Assembly (NCBI RefSeq): GCF_019891545.1
Contig: NZ_JAHDIU010000009.1
Coordinates: forward strand, 80,639-144,638
Origin: Flavobacterium coralii
Lineage (GTDB): Bacteria; Bacteroidota; Bacteroidia; Flavobacteriales; Flavobacteriaceae
DNA: 64,000 bases
Direction of reading: 5' to 3'
Position numbers and translations under genes: made by a program. The notes under the pieces are model-generated. The model saw nothing but the letters and a program-made list of their open reading frames with translations. It did no database searches and had not been told where the DNA came from. Positions within the stretch are counted from its first letter, which is position 1, and every line of letters begins with the position of its first letter. Shown piece by piece: positions 42,374 to 51,483 of this stretch.

Positions 42374-43377
42374 TTCTTCTTACTGATGTATTCAATAAGG
42401 TCTATCAGCCTGCTGGAGTAGCCTATCTCGTTATCATACCAGCCTACAACCTTTACCATTTTATCTATTACAGAGGTTAGCTGCGAATCGAAAAGACAGG
42501 AGTGGGTGTTACCAAGAATATCCACGCTTACAATTGGGTCTTCAGTATAGGCAAGTATGCCTTTAAGCTCATTATCGGCAGCAGTTTTAAAAGCAGTATT
42601 AATTTCTTCAATACTTACTTCGCGCATTACATAGCACGTAATGTCAGTCAGCGAACCATCGGGTACAGGTACACGTATGCCGCTGCCACCAAGTTTTCCT
42701 TCAAATTCGGGGAATACTTTGGTCAATGCTTTTGCTGCCCCCGTAGTAGTAGGCACTATAGACTGAGCTGCGCCACGCGCCCTGCGCAGGTCTTTGTGTG
42801 GCTGGTCGTGCAGGCTTTGGTCGGTGGTATAAGAGTGTACAGTAGTAATGTAGGCTTTCTTTATACCGCAAAGGTCGTTTATCACCTTCATCATAGGGGC
42901 GGCATTGTTAGTGGTACAACTTGCATTGCTTAATATGGTTTCGGTACCATCAAGTATATGTTCGTTTACGCCCAGTACAACGGTCTTTATCCTGTCGTCT
43001 TCGGGCGGTGCTGATAGTATAACCCTTTTAGCCCCGGCTGCAAGGTGTTTTTCAGCATCCTCATAGGTTTTAAACTTCCCCGTAGCCTCTACAACTATAT
43101 CAACATCAAAAGCACTCCAGTCAATATCGTTTATATTCTTCTTACGTGTATAAGCAAACTCCCTTCCGTTTATTAGTATGCTTTTCTCCGTATGGCTTAT
43201 CTCTCCCTGTAGTATGCCGTGTATGCTGTCATACTTAACAAGGTGTGCCATCGTGCGGGTATCGGCAATATCATTTATAACGGTAACTTCTATAGTGGGG
43301 TTATCCAGTAAAAGCCTGAAAAGGTTTCGGCCTATGCGGCCAAACCCATTAATGGCTATATTAATTTTTGCTTGCAT
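42367..43377 (-). CDS. gap: Type I glyceraldehyde-3-phosphate dehydrogenase
   Basis: This 336-residue enzyme starts at ATG 43377 (MQAKINIAINGFGRIGRN, the NAD-binding GFGRIGR). Catalytic Cys154 lies in NASCTTNNAAP, where the common CTTNCLAP is changed to CTTNNAAP, and the His lies in TTVHSYTTDQ. The acyl-phosphate site RGAAQSIVPTTTGAAKA is intact. Flavobacteria often carry more than one GAPDH; which direction this one serves cannot be told. The upstream 84-residue zinc-type gene ends 2 bases before the chosen start. Confidence 0.95.
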   Translation of the reverse strand: MQAKINIAINGFGRIGRNLFRLLLDNPTIEVTVINDIADTRTMAHLVKYDSIHGILQGEISHTEKSILINGREFAYTRKKNINDIDWSAFDVDIVVEATGKFKTYEDAEKHLAAGAKRVILSAPPEDDRIKTVVLGVNEHILDGTETILSNASCTTNNAAPMMKVINDLCGIKKAYITTVHSYTTDQSLHDQPHKDLRRARGAAQSIVPTTTGAAKALTKVFPEFEGKLGGSGIRVPVPDGSLTDITCYVMREVSIEEINTAFKTAADNELKGILAYTEDPIVSVDILGNTHSCLFDSQLTSVIDKMVKVVGWYDNEIGYSSRLIDLIEYISKKNQ

Positions 43378-43379
43378 TA

Positions 43380-43634
43380 TCAGAACCAATAATTATGCAT
43401 TTGGTGTAAAAAACTTGGGTCATTGATTGGAAATTTTGAGCTCAGTACGGCATCAATAGCGCATTTAGGACATAAAGCTGTTTGGTCTCCATCAATCCAT
43501 TCAATAATTTCTATGGGATTGTAAGTTTGTTCGCAATAGAAACATCCGCATAGATTACCTTTAAATAGTTCTTTCTTATGATAGGTAGAACGTGTATGAG
43601 CATAATGCAGATAATCTATTTCATAAGTCTCCAT
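43380..43634 (-). CDS. Small protein with a CxxC...CxxC zinc-binding pattern
   Basis: This 84-residue soluble protein has cysteine pairs in LCGCFYCEQTY and ALCPKCAIDAV about 24 residues apart, a likely four-Cys zinc site, and IEWIDGDQTALCPKC reminiscent of small cytoplasmic zinc-ribbon proteins. The C-terminus is aromatic (FLHQMHNYWF). It sits between lipA and gap on the minus strand, 2 bases before gap, so it may be co-transcribed with gap. Function unknown. Confidence 0.7.
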   Translation of the reverse strand: METYEIDYLHYAHTRSTYHKKELFKGNLCGCFYCEQTYNPIEIIEWIDGDQTALCPKCAIDAVLSSKFPINDPSFLHQMHNYWF

Positions 43635-43639
43635 TATGA

Positions 43640-44530
43640 CTAAAGAATATGCTTTTGCGCTTTGTAAGATGAACGCACCAGTGCGCCACTCTCTACATGG
43701 CGGAAGCCCATTTCAAGCCCAACCTCTTCATACTTTTTAAACTGCTCCGGAGTAATAAACTCTTTTACAGGCAGGTGCTTTTTACTGGGTTGCAGGTATT
43801 GCCCTATGGTAAGTACATCAAGGTTAACATCCCTAAGGTCGCGCATGGTTTGCAGCACTTCTTCCTCAGTTTCGCCAAGACCAAGCATAATACCCGATTT
43901 TGTACGGTTAATACCGCTGGCTTTCAGGTAACGCAATACCTCAAGGCTACGTTCATATTTAGCCTGTATCCTAACTTCGCGAGTTAGCCTTTTCACTGTT
44001 TCCATGTTGTGCGAAATCACCTCGGGTGCTACGGCTACTATACGGTCTATGTTCCTTTCTATCCCCTGAAAATCGGGTATAAGGGCTTCAAGTGTGGTTT
44101 CAGGGTTCATCCTGCGGATAGCCTTCACGGTTTCAGCCCATATAATAGAGCCACCGTCTTTAAGGTCGTCCCTGTCAACACTGGTAATAACTGCGTGCTT
44201 AATATTCATTATTTTAATAGAGCGCGCCACTTTTTCAGGCTCATCCCAGTCAACCGTTTCGGGCCTTCCGGTTTTAACGCCGCAAAAGCCGCACGAGCGC
44301 GTGCACACGTTACCCAATATCATAAAAGTAGCAGTACCCTCGCCCCAGCATTCGCCCATGTTAGGACAACTGCCTGAAGTACAAATGGTATGGAGCTTAT
44401 ATTTATCTACAAGTCCACGCAGTTCGGTATATTTTTTACCCGTTGGCAGCTTAACCCTCAGCCATTTGGGCTTTTGGGTAAATTGTCCGTTAAGGGCTGT
44501 TGGTGTTGCTGTATCAAGTATCGTTTCCAT
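43640..44530 (-). CDS. lipA: Lipoyl synthase
   Basis: This 296-residue radical-SAM enzyme inserts sulfur at C6 and C8 of octanoyl groups. The auxiliary cluster cysteines are in [12 protein letters not shown], the SAM cluster is CTRSCGFC, and the C-terminal Ser ligand is in [10 protein letters not shown] start at the ATG at 44530 ([11 protein letters not shown]): a TTG 21 bases upstream is in frame but lies inside the -7 box (44549-44556). The 84-residue zinc-type gene follows by 5 bases. Confidence 0.95.
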   Translation of the reverse strand: METILDTATPTALNGQFTQKPKWLRVKLPTGKKYTELRGLVDKYKLHTICTSGSCPNMGECWGEGTATFMILGNVCTRSCGFCGVKTGRPETVDWDEPEKVARSIKIMNIKHAVITSVDRDDLKDGGSIIWAETVKAIRRMNPETTLEALIPDFQGIERNIDRIVAVAPEVISHNMETVKRLTREVRIQAKYERSLEVLRYLKASGINRTKSGIMLGLGETEEEVLQTMRDLRDVNLDVLTIGQYLQPSKKHLPVKEFITPEQFKKYEEVGLEMGFRHVESGALVRSSYKAQKHIL

Positions 44531-44548
44531 AACAAAAACTTTAGGCTG

Positions 44549-44556
44549 CAAAGATA
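44549..44556 (-). promoter_or_regulatory. -7 box of lipA (decides the start)
   Basis: CAAAGATA reads TATCTTTG on the minus strand, 18 nt before the ATG at 44530. The alternative TTG start at 44551 overlaps this box, which argues against it. Confidence 0.65.
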
Positions 44557-44596
44557 AGGGATATTTATCTATTAGCCCATACCATTACCCTGCTAA

Positions 44597-44624
44597 TAAA
44601 AAAGCGCACCCGTTGGGTACGCTT
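44597..44624 (-). terminator. Terminator after ppsA
   Basis: AAGCG-C-ACCC / GGGT-A-CGCTT stem with a GTT loop; the minus strand continues into T6. It lies 25 bases past the ppsA stop. Confidence 0.8.
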
Positions 44625-44649
44625 ATATAAAATATTTCTTAGTGCTATT

Positions 44650-47094
44650 TTAGTTTACCTGTAATACTTCCGCTTTATCCTTAATTAAAGCCTCTGCACT
44701 CGCTATGGCATTAACCGTTTTTATAACAGAATCAGGTGTTACCGATATACTGTCTATGCCCAGCCCGACAAGGAACTGTGCAAAATCAGGAAAATCAGAA
44801 GGCCCCTGCCCGCATATACCCACTTTTACACCTGCTTTTTTAGCGGTTGAGATTAGCATTTCCAGCATACGTTTTACAGCCGGGTTGCGCTCGTCATACA
44901 GGTGTGCCACAAGAGAAGAGTCCCTGTCAAGCCCAAGTGTAAGCTGCGTAAGGTCGTTACTGCCTATAGAGAAACCATCTATATGCTGTGCGAACTCTGC
45001 TGCCATAAGTATATTACTCGGTATTTCGGCCATCAGGTACAGTTCCAGCCCGTGCTCGCCGCGCACCAGGCCATACTCCTTCATCACTTCCTTTACCTTT
45101 ATCAGCTCTTCTACCGTGCGGCAGAAAGGTATCATTACCACTACGTTTTTAAGGCCACGCTCTTCACGGGCTTTTTTAATGGCGCGGCACTCTAAGCCAA
45201 AAGCTTCTTTATAGGCATCTGAATAATAACGGGAAGCGCCCCTCCAGCCAATCATCGGGTTTTCTTCTTCCGGCTCAAAATATTTACCGCCAAGCAGGTT
45301 GTAATATTCGTTGGTTTTAAAATCAGAAAAACGCACAATGGTTTTATGCGGATAAAACGAAGCCGCTATTTTAGATATACCGTCTGCCAGTTTTTCTATA
45401 AAGAAATCTTCTTCGTTGGCATAGCCTGTAATTTTCTTTTCTATTGCAGCGGTTAAGTTCCTGTCATTAAGTTCGCGGTGCTGCATCAGTGCAAGCGGGT
45501 GAACCTCTATATAATTATTGATGATAAATTCCTCACGTGCCAGCCCTACACCTTTATTGGGCAGGTGCGAAAAACGGAACGCAAGCCCCGGAGAGGCTAC
45601 ATTCAACATGATATCCGTTTTTACTTCAGGAAGCAGGCTAAGGTCATACTCAGTTTCAGTATAAGGTATTTCGCCTTCATAAATAAAACCTTTGTCACCC
45701 TCAGCGCAAGATGCAGTTACCATCATGCCTTCTTTAATCATGTCAGTAGCATTACCACAGCCCACAATAGCCGGTATGCCCATTTCGCGTGCTATGATTG
45801 CGGCGTGGCAGGTGCGCCCGCCCTTATTGGTAATAATAGCCGATGCTTTCTTCATTATCGGTTCCCAGTCAGGGTCAGTCATTTCTGTTACCAGCACATC
45901 GCCGGGAGTAAACTCATGGCCTTCGGTTACGCGCTTATCCAGCGAATAGATTATGGTAGCTTTTCCGGTGCCTATTTTATCGCCAACCGCAATACCTGTA
46001 GTAATCACTTTTTCATGTCGGCTCTCGTCATCAATACTGTATTCGGTTATAGCGTTGTGTTCTTTCCGCGAGTGGATGGTCTCCGGCCTCGCCTGTACAA
46101 TAAATAGCTCTTTAGTAAGCCCGTCTATCGCCCATTCAACATCCATTGGTGTCCATTTATCGCGGAGCTTAGTATAATAATCTTCTATAATTACTACCCA
46201 TTTTGCCAGCTTCAGCACATTATCATCGGTAAGGCAAAAGCGTTTCCTTGCTTTTTCCTCGGTAGGTATAATGGTAACACGCTCGTCTCCGCCTTCGCCA
46301 TATACCATCATTTTGTCTTTGTTGCCAAGCTTTTTTTCTATAATAGAATTATATCCTTCTTTTAAAGCAGGCTTGAATACAATAAATTCGTCGGGCGAAA
46401 CAGCGCCCTGTACCAGCATTTCACCAAGCCCTACGGTACCGTTTATAATAACAGCATCTTTAAATCCGCTTTCGGTATCTATAGAGAAAGCCACACCCGA
46501 AGCGCCAAGGTCGCTGCGCACCATCTTTTGCACGCATACCGACAGCCCGAGCTGCATCAGGTCATAATTAAAACGCTCCCTGTAGCTTATTGCCCTGTCA
46601 GTAAATAACGAAGCAAAACATTTTCTTATGCTGTCCATAAGCATTTCCGGCCCACGAACGTTAAGGTAGGTTTCCTGCTGCCCTGCAAATGAAGCATCCG
46701 GTAAGTCTTCGGCAGTTGCAGAACTCCTCACTGCCACATCTGTAATATCCTGCCCGTATTGTTCCGATAGCTTATGATAGCAGTTAATGATTTCCACTCT
46801 CATCTCGGGCGGAAACTTACCGTTAAGAAAAGCCTGCCTTACCTGCATACCGCCCCTGCGCAACGACTCTATATTATCGTGGTTGATAGTGTTTATAATA
46901 TCAGTAATTTTCTGCTCCAGCCCGTTGTGGGCAAGATAAGCGCGGTAAGCATCTACCGTTACAACAAAACCGTCGGGTATGCTAACGCCGAGCTGTGTAA
47001 GGTTCTGGAGCATTTCTCCTAATGAGGCGTTTTTGCCGCCAACGTTAGCAATGTCGTTAATGCCGACATTCTTTAAGGGCAGTGTAAAATTCAT
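44650..47094 (-). CDS. ppsA: Phosphoenolpyruvate synthase
   Basis: This 814-residue enzyme makes PEP from pyruvate and ATP for gluconeogenesis. The N-terminal ATP-grasp (PPDK_N) domain includes VGGKNASLGEML and VRSSATAEDLPDASFAGQQE. A central phosphohistidine domain has H430 in KGGRTCHAAIIARE, and the C-terminal TIM barrel holds the PEP site with RFSDFKTNEY, GSNDLTQLTLGLDRDS and the catalytic Cys in GICGQGPSD. Length and motifs are normal. A TACTTTTG box at 47142-47149 is its likely promoter. Confidence 0.95.
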   Translation of the reverse strand: MNFTLPLKNVGINDIANVGGKNASLGEMLQNLTQLGVSIPDGFVVTVDAYRAYLAHNGLEQKITDIINTINHDNIESLRRGGMQVRQAFLNGKFPPEMRVEIINCYHKLSEQYGQDITDVAVRSSATAEDLPDASFAGQQETYLNVRGPEMLMDSIRKCFASLFTDRAISYRERFNYDLMQLGLSVCVQKMVRSDLGASGVAFSIDTESGFKDAVIINGTVGLGEMLVQGAVSPDEFIVFKPALKEGYNSIIEKKLGNKDKMMVYGEGGDERVTIIPTEEKARKRFCLTDDNVLKLAKWVVIIEDYYTKLRDKWTPMDVEWAIDGLTKELFIVQARPETIHSRKEHNAITEYSIDDESRHEKVITTGIAVGDKIGTGKATIIYSLDKRVTEGHEFTPGDVLVTEMTDPDWEPIMKKASAIITNKGGRTCHAAIIAREMGIPAIVGCGNATDMIKEGMMVTASCAEGDKGFIYEGEIPYTETEYDLSLLPEVKTDIMLNVASPGLAFRFSHLPNKGVGLAREEFIINNYIEVHPLALMQHRELNDRNLTAAIEKKITGYANEEDFFIEKLADGISKIAASFYPHKTIVRFSDFKTNEYYNLLGGKYFEPEEENPMIGWRGASRYYSDAYKEAFGLECRAIKKAREERGLKNVVVMIPFCRTVEELIKVKEVMKEYGLVRGEHGLELYLMAEIPSNILMAAEFAQHIDGFSIGSNDLTQLTLGLDRDSSLVAHLYDERNPAVKRMLEMLISTAKKAGVKVGICGQGPSDFPDFAQFLVGLGIDSISVTPDSVIKTVNAIASAEALIKDKAEVLQVN

Positions 47095-47141
47095 AGAGTT
47101 GTGTGTTAGTGGGTTTATATTAGATTTGTTTGAAAAATGTT

Positions 47142-47149
47142 CAAAAGTA
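47142..47149 (-). promoter_or_regulatory. -7 box of ppsA
   Basis: CAAAAGTA reads TACTTTTG on the minus strand (TAnnTTTG), 47 nt upstream of the ATG at 47094. Confidence 0.55.
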
Positions 47150-47302
47150 TCTGCTTTATGCTGACTACGAAAACGTTTTAGTTTATATTTATAATAAATT
47201 ATTCTTAAAAATGCTGCTGTAACATCATTGTAAAATATCTACAGTGTTAAGTACTAAAAACAGGTTTAGCAGAGTTAAGTTTATATGCATTATACATTTT
47301 GC

Positions 47303-47310
47303 TATCTTTG
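47303..47310 (+). promoter_or_regulatory. -7 box of the 47331 gene
   Basis: TATCTTTG, a perfect TAnnTTTG, lies 20 nt before the ATG at 47331. Confidence 0.6.
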
Positions 47311-47330
47311 AATAAAACTGCTGAAAAACG

Positions 47331-48590
47331 ATGATGAAAAAGATTGCGTTTCTACTGTTATTCTTTGTTTCTCTTGGAGCAAAGGCTTCTATGATACTGC
47401 TGCCTATGGATGAAACCAGCCAGGTAAACCACCTCAAGGCTTATGGTATTACCTACTGGGCATTAGACAGAAGCTATAAGGCAAACTGGCTGCTTAATTA
47501 CAGGGGCGGCTCTTTTTTACTGCCGGATACCGAAGAAATAAGGCGTGAGTGCAAGATTAGGGGGGTTAGTTATGAGATACTGAGTGATGCTGAGGCAAAC
47601 GGTATTATGGATGATATAAGCAGCCCGTCTCAAAACATGGAAACCGTTGTTTTAGAGAAAGCCCCAAAAATAGCGGTGTATTCCCCGCCGGGTAAGCAGC
47701 CGTGGGATGATGCCGTAACATTGGTGTTAACCTATGCCGAGATACCGTTTACCACTATATATGACGAGGAGGTTTTAAGCGACGCACTGCTGCTGTATGA
47801 CTGGCTGCACCTGCACCATGAAGATTTTACTGGGCAATATGGTAAATTTTTCGGGGCTTACCGTAACGCACCCTGGTATATTGAGCAGAAGAGGGAAGCA
47901 GAGGAGCTTGCGGCAAAATTAGGTTACAGCAAAGTATCTGAAGAAAAGATGGCAGTTGCCGATAAAATACGAAATTATGTTATAGGCGGAGGATTTATGT
48001 TTGCTATGTGCTCTGCGACCGACAGTTTTGATATTGCGCTTTCGGCAGAAGGGGTGGATATTTGTGAGCCAATGTTTGACGGTGATGCCAGCGACCCAAA
48101 TTACCAGTCCCGAATTGAATATAACAGTACTTTTGCCTTTAAAGACTTTATACTGGAGCGAAACCCTGTTGTGTATGAATTTTCAGATATAGACACTACT
48201 AATGACAGGCGAATTTTACCCGATAATGATTATTTTACCCTAATGGAATATTCAGCAAAATGGGATCCTGTCCCTACCATGCTGTGCCAAAACCATACAC
48301 AACTGGTTAAAGGCTTTATGGGGCAGACAACAGCCTTTCGTGCTGACAGGGTAAAATCTAATATTTTAGTAATGGGAGAGAACAAGCAGAACAATGAAGC
48401 CCGCTATATACATGGTACTAAAGGTAAAGGTATGTTTACGTTTTATGGCGGCCACGACCCTGAAGACTATCAGCACAGGGTAGGAGATGCACCAACAGTG
48501 CTCGACCTGCACCCTAACTCGCCCGGCTACAGGCTTATACTGAATAATGTACTTTTTCCTGCCGCCAAGAAAAAGAAACTTAAGACTTGA
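47331..48590 (+). CDS. Conserved exported Bacteroidota protein of unknown function (often mislabelled asparagine synthetase B)
   Basis: This 419-residue protein has a signal peptide (MMKKIAFLLLFFVSLGAKAS). It then shows ILLPMDETSQVNHLKAYGIT, VYSPPGKQPWDDAVTLVLTY, LHHEDFTGQYGKFFGAYRNA, GGGFMFAMCSATDSFDIALS and HGTKGKGMFTFYGGHDPEDY. Close homologues in Flavobacteriaceae are, as I recall, often named asparagine synthetase B. I see neither the N-terminal Cys amidotransferase nor the synthetase PP-loop of AsnB, so that name is not supported. The GGGF..MCSA segment recalls a glutamine-amidotransferase-like fold with a Cys elbow. It is convergent with cphA. Confidence 0.75.
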   Translation: MMKKIAFLLLFFVSLGAKASMILLPMDETSQVNHLKAYGITYWALDRSYKANWLLNYRGGSFLLPDTEEIRRECKIRGVSYEILSDAEANGIMDDISSPSQNMETVVLEKAPKIAVYSPPGKQPWDDAVTLVLTYAEIPFTTIYDEEVLSDALLLYDWLHLHHEDFTGQYGKFFGAYRNAPWYIEQKREAEELAAKLGYSKVSEEKMAVADKIRNYVIGGGFMFAMCSATDSFDIALSAEGVDICEPMFDGDASDPNYQSRIEYNSTFAFKDFILERNPVVYEFSDIDTTNDRRILPDNDYFTLMEYSAKWDPVPTMLCQNHTQLVKGFMGQTTAFRADRVKSNILVMGENKQNNEARYIHGTKGKGMFTFYGGHDPEDYQHRVGDAPTVLDLHPNSPGYRLILNNVLFPAAKKKKLKT

Positions 48591-48613
48591 TTGTGTAGAG
48601 GTATATAAATAAA

Positions 48614-48640
48614 AGCCTCCCGAATTGGGAGGCTCTTTTT
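48614..48640. terminator. Bidirectional terminator between the 47331 gene and cphA
   Basis: Perfect 8-bp stem AGCCTCCC / GGGAGGCT with a 5-nt loop; T5 on the plus side and AAAA on the left for the minus strand. Confidence 0.85.
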
Positions 48641-48642
48641 AT

Positions 48643-51276
48643 TTAAGCGGTGTGTTGTAACCGTTCTTTATCTTCTTTGGCCTGCTGTTCTTTAATGATA
48701 CTTACCACCAGGTTAATATCTTCGGTAAGTGCTGTAATAAAATCACCTTCTTCGGCTATAGAGAGTGCGTGGCGCAGTGCCAGCTCCTCATCAGCTATTA
48801 TTTCGTGCGTTACATTCCTTCCGGCTTTCTGTAATCCAAGCAGCATCATACTATTAATATGCTCTTCGGTACTGCCCCTAAGGTCACCTTCCTGCCTTAT
48901 AATGATATGGTCAAACATCCTGCCGGCAATATGGGCACATTCAATAATATCCTCATCGCGCCTGTCGCCAATGCCCGATACTATGCCAATCTTTTTGCGG
49001 GCACCAATGTTTTTGATATAATCTTCAATAGCTTCATAGCCATGTGGGTTATGTGCATAATCTACCAGCACATTATAGCTGCGCAGCTCAAACAGGTTCA
49101 TACGGCCGGGTGTATGTTCATAGCCCGGAACAAAGGTTTGCAGTGCAGTACTTATCTGCCTTACAGAGAAACCCCATAAATATGTTGCCAATGCTGAAGC
49201 AAGCGTATTGGCAACCATGAATTTAATTTTACCTTCACGAGTCAGCGGCACGTTGTGCAGGTTTGCAATACGGATATCTTTCCCGTCTTTTTTTACAGTT
49301 ATATATCCGTTATCTACAAATGCTATGGTCTTGCCGTTGCCTATAAGTTGCTGAACTGTTTCGCTTTCAGGCTGTAATGTAAAATAAGCCACATTACACT
49401 CTAAGTCTTCGGCTATAGCAAGGCAATGCACATCATCTGCATTTAAAATAGCCCAGCCATCTTTTTTCACGCTGTTTACCACAACGCTCTTTACCCTTGC
49501 AAGGTCTTCCAGCGTGTGTATATCATTCAGGCCTAAATGGTCTTCTTTAATATTAGTGATGATACCAATATCACACTGGTCATAAGCCATACCTGAACGC
49601 AAAATACCTCCGCGGGCAGTTTCCAGCACGGCAAATTCAACCGTTGGGTCTTTTAATATAAACTGGGCACTTGCAGGGCCCGTTGTATCGCCCTCCATCA
49701 TCAGCCTGTTTTTGATGTAGATACCATCAGTTGTTGTAAATCCTGTAGTGAAGCCGCTATTCTGCGTTATATGTGCTGTAAGGCGTGTTGTTGTGGTCTT
49801 ACCGTTGGTACCGGTTATAGATATAATCGGGATACGCCCAGTTTTTCCTTCAGGGAAAAGCATGTCAACTACAGGGGCAGCCACATTGCGCGGTGTACCC
49901 TCTGTAGGGGCAAGGTGCATCCTGAAGCCCGGTGCCGCATTTACTTCAAGTATGGCGCCGCCATTTTGTGTAATAGGCTCGCTAAGGCTTTCCGCCATGA
50001 TGTCGATACCGCATATATCAAGCCCTATAATGCGTGCAATCCTCTCAGCAAGCGCTATGTTTTCAGGATGTATTTCTTCAGTTACATCAACCGATGAACC
50101 TCCGGTGCTGAGGTTGGCTGTCGATTTAAGGTAAACCACTTCATCCTTTACAGGAATGGTTTGGAGTGTGTAGCCTGCTTTTTCAAGCATCTCTTCCGTA
50201 TCCCTGTCAATTTTGATTTTTGTCAGTACATTTTCATGCCCGTTGCCACGCTTAGTGTCAAAGTTAACAAGGTCTATAAGCGTTTGTATGCTGTCGCGCC
50301 CGTTACCTGTAACATGGGCTGGAATACGCTTGGCAGCCGCCACATATTTATTGTCAATAACAAGAACACGGAAATCAAAACCTTTTATATAGCGCTCAAC
50401 CATAACCCTGCTGCTGTATTGTTGCGCGTGTATAAAGGCTTCTTTTGCTTTTTCAAGGTTTGTAACATTAATGGTTGCGCCTTTACCCTGGTTGCCATCT
50501 AACGGCTTTATAACTACAGGGAAGCTGATATTACGAATAGCCTCTTCCAAACACGCAATACTGCTGCAAAGCTCCCCTTTAGGTACCGGTATTGCGGCAC
50601 TGCCTAGCAATTCTTTGGTACGTTGCTTGTCGCATGCAAGGTCAACTGCAAGAGTGTTTGTCTTACAGGTCATGGTTGCCTGGAAACGCATTTGGTTTGC
50701 GCCATAGCCCAGTTGTACCATAGAGTCGTTGCCGAGCCTCATATAAGGTATCCCTCTTTTAACGGCTTCCTCAACTATGCTTTTGGTGCTTGGCCCAAGG
50801 CAGTTGTTCTCACATATATCCTTCATCTTCTTTATATCAGCACAAAGGTCATATTCCTCATCGCGAATTACTGCTTCAGCTATCCTTACTGCTGCTTCGG
50901 CTGCATAAAGGCCTGCTTCCTCATCAGTATAGGCAAAAACCACATTATAAACGCCTTCTTCATTGGTAGAGCGTGTACGGCCGTAGCCAACATCCATGCC
51001 CGCAATAGTTTGTATCTCAAGTGCAATGTGTTCTATAACATGCCCCATCCATGTACCCAGTTCCACACGAAGGAAGAACCCGCCGCGTTTGCCTTCGCTG
51101 CACTGGTGTTCTACTAACGATGGTATAAGCTTTTGTAGCCTGTCCCTGAAACCCGGTATCCTGTCGGTAGGGTAGTGTTCCAGTTCCTCAAGGTCAAGGC
51201 GCATTTGTATTAATTTTTTCCTGTAGTTGCTCCAGACATTCGGCCCGCGTAGCACCTGTATTTTCCTGATTTTCAT
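48643..51276 (-). CDS. cphA: Cyanophycin synthetase
   Basis: This 877-residue enzyme polymerises Asp and Arg into cyanophycin, a nitrogen and carbon reserve. Domains in order: N-domain (1-160), ATP-grasp (about 215-470) with IKPLDGNQGKGATIN and EVNAAPGFRMH, and a Mur-ligase-like part with P-loop GTNGKTTTT (489-497), DQCDIGIITNIKEDHLGL and DYAHNPHGYEAIEDY. The length fits CphA1. It is divergent from two cyanophycinase genes and the isoaspartyl peptidase gene, so synthesis and breakdown are encoded side by side. The 207-base divergent spacer lacks a clear -7 box. Confidence 0.95.
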   Translation of the reverse strand: MKIRKIQVLRGPNVWSNYRKKLIQMRLDLEELEHYPTDRIPGFRDRLQKLIPSLVEHQCSEGKRGGFFLRVELGTWMGHVIEHIALEIQTIAGMDVGYGRTRSTNEEGVYNVVFAYTDEEAGLYAAEAAVRIAEAVIRDEEYDLCADIKKMKDICENNCLGPSTKSIVEEAVKRGIPYMRLGNDSMVQLGYGANQMRFQATMTCKTNTLAVDLACDKQRTKELLGSAAIPVPKGELCSSIACLEEAIRNISFPVVIKPLDGNQGKGATINVTNLEKAKEAFIHAQQYSSRVMVERYIKGFDFRVLVIDNKYVAAAKRIPAHVTGNGRDSIQTLIDLVNFDTKRGNGHENVLTKIKIDRDTEEMLEKAGYTLQTIPVKDEVVYLKSTANLSTGGSSVDVTEEIHPENIALAERIARIIGLDICGIDIMAESLSEPITQNGGAILEVNAAPGFRMHLAPTEGTPRNVAAPVVDMLFPEGKTGRIPIISITGTNGKTTTTRLTAHITQNSGFTTGFTTTDGIYIKNRLMMEGDTTGPASAQFILKDPTVEFAVLETARGGILRSGMAYDQCDIGIITNIKEDHLGLNDIHTLEDLARVKSVVVNSVKKDGWAILNADDVHCLAIAEDLECNVAYFTLQPESETVQQLIGNGKTIAFVDNGYITVKKDGKDIRIANLHNVPLTREGKIKFMVANTLASALATYLWGFSVRQISTALQTFVPGYEHTPGRMNLFELRSYNVLVDYAHNPHGYEAIEDYIKNIGARKKIGIVSGIGDRRDEDIIECAHIAGRMFDHIIIRQEGDLRGSTEEHINSMMLLGLQKAGRNVTHEIIADEELALRHALSIAEEGDFITALTEDINLVVSIIKEQQAKEDKERLQHTA

Positions 51277-51483
51277 ATTTTGGATAGGTGTGTGGATTTT
51301 TTGTAATATTTTAAGATTTTTTTAAAAGAATTGCTTGTTTGTTGTTTACATCACAAAATAAATGGGGAAAAGTGCTAATTCAATAAACATTAGCAAAACT
51401 TTATCATCTTCTTAGCCAATGTGCAGGTACTAATATTCTAATTTTATAATAGCAATTATGCACGTTTAAATCACATAATTAAA

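Noticed and set aside
44531-44551. Upstream TTG start of lipA (adds seven residues)
   Set aside because: It overlaps the TATCTTTG promoter box, so the mRNA would begin downstream of it.
45478-46107. Open frame on the plus strand opposite ppsA
   Set aside because: Shadow of ppsA; no family features and no promoter.
47331-48590. Asparagine synthetase B
   Set aside because: No N-terminal Cys amidotransferase, no PP-loop synthetase motif, and a signal peptide instead.
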